From JACCXG01 sp963785755 (GTDB lineage Bacteria; Acidobacteriota; Vicinamibacteria; Vicinamibacterales; 2-12-FULL-66-21), in contig CAWAXG010000039.1 of NCBI GenBank assembly GCA_963785755.1, positions 1-64,000 on the forward strand: 64,000 nucleotides of DNA, written 5' to 3'. Positions 59,645-64,000 of this stretch are shown here, piece after piece (position 1 is the stretch's first letter; every line of letters starts with the position of its first letter). The notes under the pieces were generated by a model. It made no database searches and was not told the origin of the DNA. It was given only the letters and a program-made list of their open reading frames with translations. A program made the translations under genes and the position numbers.

Positions 59645-60177
59645 TCGATTTCGGGGGCGCCCGCCCGATGATTGACGGCGCGCGCCATCGTGAACAACAG
59701 ATCCGAGAGACGGTTGATGTAGTGCAGCAGCTCGACCTCGAACGCGGAGTCTCCGAGATCCACCATCGCGCGTTCGGCGCGCCGGCAGACCGTCCGCGCC
59801 ACGTGCAGCGCGGCGCCGCTCGGAGAGCCGCCGGGCAGGACGAAGCGCCGGAGCGGCGGCAGCTCCTCGGAGAAACTGTCGATCCAGCGCTCGAGCCGGG
59901 CCACGTCCTCGGGCGTGATCGCCGCTTTCGTGACGCGGCCCGCGATGCGATGGCCCGGATCGGCCAGCCGCGCGCCGAGCGCGAAGAGATCGCGCTGAAT
60001 CGCGGTCACGCGCTCTCTGACGTCGCTGTCGGCACTGCTCGCGATCGCCAGCCCGAGCCAGGCGTTGAGCTCGTCCACCTCGCCGTACGCCGCGACCCGG
60101 GGATCGGCCTTCGAGACACGGGTCCCGTCGAACAAGGCCGTATCTCCCGAATCCCCCGTCCTGGTGTAGATTTTCAC
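59638..60177 (-). CDS. cobA: PduO-type cob(I)alamin adenosyltransferase
   Basis: 179 residues from the GTG at 60177 (MKIYTRTGDSGDT). The ATP-binding N-terminus TRTGDSGDTALFDGTRVSK and AYGEVDELNAWLG are conserved; the helical core has VLPGGSPSGAALHVARTVCR and YINRLSDLLF. It makes adenosylcobalamin. The gene precedes hpnC; this pairing looks like shared transcription rather than a pathway. The symbol follows common usage; PduO is the structural type. Confidence 0.92.
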   Translation of the reverse strand: MKIYTRTGDSGDTALFDGTRVSKADPRVAAYGEVDELNAWLGLAIASSADSDVRERVTAIQRDLFALGARLADPGHRIAGRVTKAAITPEDVARLERWIDSFSEELPPLRRFVLPGGSPSGAALHVARTVCRRAERAMVDLGDSAFEVELLHYINRLSDLLFTMARAVNHRAGAPEIEW

Positions 60178-60196
60178 TCGGCCAATTATTTCACTA

Positions 60197-60907
60197 GTGA
60201 CGCCACGCCAGCCTCCCCAGCCCCGATACGACGATCTTCCGGCGCCTCGCGATCGCCAGCGGTTCCGGCGCCGGCTCCTCGGCTGGTACAAACGGAACGG
60301 CCGCGATCTTCCATGGCGGAGGACGCGTGACCCGTATCACATCCTCGTCTCCGAGGTCATGCTGCAGCAGACCCAGGTCGATCGCGTGCTGCCCAAGTAT
60401 CAGCAATGGCTCGAGAAATACCCGACGCTCGAGGCGCTTGCCGGCGCGCCCGAAGCGGATGTCACCCATCTGTGGCGTCCGTTGGGCTACAACATCCGGC
60501 CGCGCCGGCTGCACGCCATCGCCAAGGAATCGGTCGCCCGGTATGGCGGAGAGCTGCCGTCCGACGAGGGGACGCTGCGGTCGTTCAAGGGCATCGGCGC
60601 GTATACGGCTGGCGCCGTGCTCAGTTTTGCCTTCGGACAGCGCGCCGCGATACTCGACACCAATGTCGCCCGTGTGCTCTTCCGGGTCTTCATCGGCCGC
60701 GGGAATCTCAAATCGCACGCCGCCAGGCGTCATCTCTGGACGCTCTCACGCACCCTCCTCCCGGTCAGGCAAGTCTTCGATTTCAATCAGGCCTTGATGG
60801 ACTTCGGCGCAACCGTCTGCACGGCTCGCAAACCCAAGTGCCTCGTCTGCCCGATGCGGGCCGGGTGCGCGGCGTATCCGTTCAATCCCGAACACGAGCG
60901 TGAGTGA
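60197..60907 (+). CDS. mutY: A/G-specific adenine glycosylase (short MutY-like)
   Basis: 236 residues from a GTG at 60197. HhH-GPD domain: catalytic Glu in SEVMLQQTQV, catalytic Asp in ILDTNVARV, the hairpin in FKGIGAYTAGAV, and the 4Fe-4S loop Cys-x6-Cys-x2-Cys-x5-Cys ending in CPMRAGC. It removes adenine from 8-oxoG:A pairs. The usual C-terminal Nudix-like domain is absent, yet a free Nudix protein is encoded right after it with an 8-base overlap. A related HhH-GPD glycosylase cannot be excluded. Confidence 0.88.
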   Translation: MTPRQPPQPRYDDLPAPRDRQRFRRRLLGWYKRNGRDLPWRRTRDPYHILVSEVMLQQTQVDRVLPKYQQWLEKYPTLEALAGAPEADVTHLWRPLGYNIRPRRLHAIAKESVARYGGELPSDEGTLRSFKGIGAYTAGAVLSFAFGQRAAILDTNVARVLFRVFIGRGNLKSHAARRHLWTLSRTLLPVRQVFDFNQALMDFGATVCTARKPKCLVCPMRAGCAAYPFNPEHERE

Positions 60908-61286
60908 CGAGCGCATCGTCGTTGCGGCTGCGGTCGTCGAGCGGGATTCGCGTTATCTCGTCACGCGTCGTCTGCGCGGCACGCACCTCGAAGGGTTCTG
61001 GGAATTCCCCGGGGGCAAATGCGAGACCGGCGAGACGCATGTGGAGTGCCTCGTTCGCGAGATCCGCGAGGAGCTCGGCTGCGCCGTCAGGGTCGGCGAG
61101 AAGCTGTTGTCCGTTGCCCACGACTATCCCGAGCGGACCGTCGAACTGCATTTCTTTCGCTGCGATCTCGGCGCCGACCCGCGGCCGCTCCTCGGTCAGG
61201 AGATCCGCTGGATCTCCCGCGTGGAGCTGCGTGAGCTCGCCTTTCCACCGGCGGACGTCGAGCTGATCAGACTCCTGGCGGGTTGA
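60900..61286 (+). CDS. mutT: MutT-like Nudix hydrolase
   Basis: 128 residues from a GTG that overlaps mutY by 8 bases. The Nudix box is complete (GGKCETGETHVECLVREIRE then ELG). Residues such as FWEFPGGK agree with 8-oxo-dGTP diphosphatases. It could sanitise the nucleotide pool, or provide the 8-oxoG-reading part missing from the MutY-like protein. Convergent with ygfZ, overlapping its end by 20 bases. Confidence 0.9.
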   Translation: MSDERIVVAAAVVERDSRYLVTRRLRGTHLEGFWEFPGGKCETGETHVECLVREIREELGCAVRVGEKLLSVAHDYPERTVELHFFRCDLGADPRPLLGQEIRWISRVELRELAFPPADVELIRLLAG

Positions 61287-62331
61287 ATGGGACCGTCACC
61301 ACCGTGATTGGCCACGCTTCGCCGCCGTCCCGCGCGGCGCGACGGAGAACCGTGCCCGGTTCCGCATGGTCGCGATGAACGTACCCGAGGCCAATCGGGC
61401 GGCGCAGGCGTGGGGAAAGGACGGCACTCGTGACGAAGCCCACATCCTTCACCCCGTCGGCGTCGAGCAGCCGTTCTCCCTTTTCGAGTACGCCACTCTC
61501 CGACGCGCACACGAAGCCGACGAGCCGCCTGGCCACGCGCCCCTGGCCGCGATGGAGCACGCGGATGATGACTTCCTGGCCGACGTAGCATCCCTTGGTC
61601 AGGCTGATCGCCCGGTCCTCGATTCCGGCTTCGAGCGGAATGGTGTGCTCGTCCATATCGGCGTCGAACTCGGGCCGGCCGGCCTCCACTCGGGAGACGG
61701 TCGCGGTCTGAGGCGACAGATTGACGGCTCCGGCGTCACGCAATGACTGGATCAGCTCGTCGCGGCGGGCTGCCTCGATGAACAGCTCGAAGCCGCGAAT
61801 GCCATAGTCGTCGCTGGCGATCGCGACCAGCCGGCTGCCGCCGAAACTCCAGACGGTGTTCGCAGACACGGGCAGGTCTTCGAGCCGCTGGCGACAAGCG
61901 TCCAGCGTATCGCTGCCGGACGCGGAGCTTCCTTCGCGTGAGCCGAGGACGGGCGCGAGCGTGGCAGCGGCCAGAGGTCCGTAGAGGCCGAACTGGGTCA
62001 ACGGCTCACAGACGTCAGCGACCTCGACATCCTCGCTGAAAATGAAATCCGCGAGGCGCTGCCGCACGGTCTCCGACGTCCGCGACGGAAGATCGATCAG
62101 CACCCGGTCGCCGAGCTCGGACACGCGCATGTCGCTGATCATCCGCCCTTGCGGTGTCAGCAGCGCGGCATAGCAGCCCGTACCAGGCAGCAGCGCGGCG
62201 ATATCGTTCGTGAGCAGTCCGTGCAGGTAGTCGCGGCGGTCGTTGCCCGTGAGCTCGAGCCGGCCGCGATCGGCCCGATCGAGCACGGCGGTGCGCTCCA
62301 GCAGTGCCCGGTACTGTTCGAGTGAAAACAT
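61267..62331 (-). CDS. ygfZ: Folate-binding YgfZ/GcvT-like protein
   Basis: 354 residues from the ATG at 62331 (MFSLEQYRALL). The YgfZ signature is KGCYVGQEVIIR, with GQGRVARRLVGF after it. It belongs to the GcvT-like tetrahydrofolate-binding family and helps Fe-S cluster enzymes, including MiaB in E. coli. The MutY-like enzyme next to it has an Fe-S cluster, but this may be coincidence. Confidence 0.9.
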   Translation of the reverse strand: MFSLEQYRALLERTAVLDRADRGRLELTGNDRRDYLHGLLTNDIAALLPGTGCYAALLTPQGRMISDMRVSELGDRVLIDLPSRTSETVRQRLADFIFSEDVEVADVCEPLTQFGLYGPLAAATLAPVLGSREGSSASGSDTLDACRQRLEDLPVSANTVWSFGGSRLVAIASDDYGIRGFELFIEAARRDELIQSLRDAGAVNLSPQTATVSRVEAGRPEFDADMDEHTIPLEAGIEDRAISLTKGCYVGQEVIIRVLHRGQGRVARRLVGFVCASESGVLEKGERLLDADGVKDVGFVTSAVLSPRLRRPIGLGYVHRDHAEPGTVLRRAARDGGEAWPITVVTVPFNPPGV

Positions 62332-62356
62332 GCGGTCGCGCTGATATCCTCGAAGG

Positions 62357-64000
62357 GTGCAGGTTCTTCGCCATTGTACCGCCGCACTTGCGGTGGTTTT
62401 CGTCATCAGGGCCGTGCTCGCGGGTCAGGGAGCGGCGCCCGTTCCGGCCGTCGGCGAGGCCAGCTTCATCATCTTCATCAACGGCCGGGATGCCGGCCGC
62501 GAGCAGGTGAACGTGTCGAAGACTGCCGCCGGCTGGACGATTACCTCAACCGGACGGCTGGCTGCCCCGCTCAACTTCACCAATAACCGATTCGAAATCA
62601 CCTACGCGCCGGACTGGCAGCCCATCGAGCTCAGATTCGACGCGCGCGCGCAGGAACGGTCGATCACGCTCGCGACCTCGTTCGCCACGACCACGGCGAT
62701 CAACGAGATCACGCAGAACTCCATCACCAATACGAAGAACGATCAGATCACGGCGCGGACGGTCGTCCTGCCCAACAATTTCTACGCCGCCTACGAAGCG
62801 CTCGCCGTCCGGCTCGTCCAGACGGCCGCAGGCACCGAGATTCCCGTCTACGTCGCGCCTCAGGCGGAGATTCGTCTGCTCGTCACGGGCGTGACCCCCG
62901 TCACTTATCAGACGCCGTCCGGAGCCGTCGCGACCCGGCGCTACTCGGTGATTTTTCAGAACCCTGGTGGACCTCTCACTGCCGAAGTGACGGTCGACGA
63001 TCGCAATCGGCTGGCGAAGATCGAGTTCGGAACCGGCGCGCTGACGGTGACCCGTCAGGATGTCGCCGGCGTGGCGACGCGGCAGCACACGGTGCGGAAC
63101 CCGACCGACGCCGACGTTCGCATCCCCGCCGCCGGCTTCAGCCTCGCCGGCACGCTGACCACGCCGGCGGCGCAGGGCCGCCTGCGTCATCCGGCGGTCG
63201 TGCTCATTCCCGGATCGGGACCGGTTGACCGCGATGTCACCGTGGCGGGCATCCCGCTGTTCGCGCAGGTCGCGGGCCAGCTCGCCGACCTCGGCTACGT
63301 CGTGTTGCGATTCGACAAGCGCGGCGTCGGGCAGAGCGGCGGCCGCATCGAAACCGTGACGCTTCGCGACTACGCCGAAGACACCATCGCGGTGGTGAAA
63401 TGGATCGCCAAGCGGAAGGACGTCGACGACAAGCGCGTGTTCGTGATCGGTCACGCCGAAGGTGCGTCGATTGCGATGCTGGCGGCGCGCGAAAAACGGA
63501 TTGCCGCACTGATTCTGATGGCCGGCACCGGCACGAGCGGGAAGGAAGCGATTCTCGAACAGCAGCAGCACCTGCTCGACCTCGCCAAGGTCGCGGAGCC
63601 CGATCGGACCGCCAAAATCGAGCTTCAGAAAAAGATCCTCGAGGCCGCGGCAGCCGAACAGGGATGGGAGGCGCTGCCGCCCGAGGTACGGCCGCACGTG
63701 GATACGCCCTGGTACCGCAGCCTGCTGATGTTCGACCCGGCGCTGATCATGAAAGACGTCAAACAGCCCATACTCGTCCTGCAGGGAGCGCTCGATCGGC
63801 AGGTGCCCGCGCATCACGCCAGCCGCCTGGCTGAACTCGCCCGATCGCGCAAGAATGCTCCGCCCGTGGAAGAGAAAACGCTGCCCGCGCTCAACCACTT
63901 GTTCGTGCCGGCCAAGACCGGCGACATCGCCGAGTACGCGTCGCTCGAGGCCAGGACCATCAGTCCGGAGGTCGCGCGCAGCGTCGACGAGTGGTTGAAG
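62357..64000 (+). CDS. Secreted alpha/beta hydrolase with missing nucleophile, 3' end outside window
   Basis: 548 codons from the GTG at 62357, open at the window edge. A hydrophobic N-terminus (ALAVVFVIRAVLAGQG) suggests secretion. A beta-rich region (residues ~35-255) precedes an alpha/beta hydrolase domain: IPGSGPVDRD, LRFDKRGVGQSGGR, and the elbow IGHAEGASIA. The elbow should be GHSEG; residue 367 is Ala (codon GCC at 63455-63457), so the nucleophile is missing. The Asp (QGALDRQVP) and His (ALNHLF) are kept. It may be a pseudoenzyme or use another nucleophile; a single base change from TCC would restore Ser. Confidence 0.82.
   Translation, partial: MQVLRHCTAALAVVFVIRAVLAGQGAAPVPAVGEASFIIFINGRDAGREQVNVSKTAAGWTITSTGRLAAPLNFTNNRFEITYAPDWQPIELRFDARAQERSITLATSFATTTAINEITQNSITNTKNDQITARTVVLPNNFYAAYEALAVRLVQTAAGTEIPVYVAPQAEIRLLVTGVTPVTYQTPSGAVATRRYSVIFQNPGGPLTAEVTVDDRNRLAKIEFGTGALTVTRQDVAGVATRQHTVRNPTDADVRIPAAGFSLAGTLTTPAAQGRLRHPAVVLIPGSGPVDRDVTVAGIPLFAQVAGQLADLGYVVLRFDKRGVGQSGGRIETVTLRDYAEDTIAVVKWIAKRKDVDDKRVFVIGHAEGASIAMLAAREKRIAALILMAGTGTSGKEAILEQQQHLLDLAKVAEPDRTAKIELQKKILEAAAAEQGWEALPPEVRPHVDTPWYRSLLMFDPALIMKDVKQPILVLQGALDRQVPAHHASRLAELARSRKNAPPVEEKTLPALNHLFVPAKTGDIAEYASLEARTISPEVARSVDEWLK

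Noticed and set aside
62546..63898. Minus-strand open frame of 450 codons opposite the last hydrolase
   Set aside because: No recognisable domain and Arg/Asp-rich composition; the plus strand has a clear hydrolase.

Overview
This is a GC-rich bacterial window, almost fully coding. GTG and TTG starts are common and neighbouring genes are often joined by 1-4 nt ATGA/GTGA overlaps. The gene content best fits Acidobacteriota, perhaps Vicinamibacteria: a cupredoxin-CtaB-DUF420 group, a FadR/FadN/FadA/FadE set, HpnC-HpnD-HpnE squalene synthesis, a tandem-length ThyX and an AmiE-NamZ fusion. This placement is inference from gene content. I saw no tRNA, rRNA, CRISPR array, prophage or transposase gene.

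Region by region. (1) 1-4466, plus strand: end of an M23 peptidase, a cupredoxin lipoprotein, CtaB, a DUF420 membrane protein and a membrane diguanylate cyclase. (2) 4476-9989, minus: a fused muropeptide amidase/exo-muramidase for wall recycling, a frameshifted lipoprotein, a TPR protein and a CsoR copper sensor. (3) 10118-18668, plus: a fatty-acid degradation operon led by a TetR/FadR-type repressor whose palindromic operator overlaps its own start codon. FadN, two alpha/beta hydrolases, FadA, FadE, a DUF1684 lipoprotein and a HAD phosphatase follow. (4) 18664-20631: a structured repeat, a SirB1-like protein and a small secreted protein. (5) 20680-43259, minus: a surface-polysaccharide locus of about 22 kb. 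It carries Wza, Wzz/BY-kinase, Wzx, Wzy, an O-antigen ligase-like protein, an outer-membrane barrel, three GT4 enzymes, an AsnB amidotransferase, WecB, a UDP-sugar epimerase and a PglF-PglE-PglD-PglC cassette that should start the repeat unit on a bacillosamine-type sugar. A leader with five successive hairpins and a gene with a HxxHGDxLGxC tail sit at its head. (6) 43567-45515, minus: an NtrC-like regulator that has lost both phosphorylation and ATPase residues, coupled to a lipoprotein with repeated DxNxDGKxD loops. (7) 45559-54061: metabolism and housekeeping (M20 peptidase, rhodanese, MBL hydrolase, thioesterase, ThyX, peptide deformylase, Nudix), a decayed AzgA-type permease, and a membrane protein/winged-helix pair. 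(8) 54057-62331: a second, inverted copy of the structured repeat, LacD-type aldolase, ThiI, HpnE-HpnD-HpnC, cobalamin adenosyltransferase, a MutY-like glycosylase overlapping a MutT-like Nudix gene, and YgfZ. (9) 62357 to the edge: a secreted alpha/beta hydrolase whose nucleophile serine is replaced by alanine.

Four otherwise normal genes (the region 2 lipoprotein, tetR, pglF and asnB) are broken by five single-base insertions and no deletions, which looks like a consensus error pattern. The least explained elements are the inverted structured repeats at about 18.7 and 54.1 kb, the hairpin leader at 42554-42677, the pseudo-NtrC regulator, and the zinc-ribbon tail on the PglF-like dehydratase.
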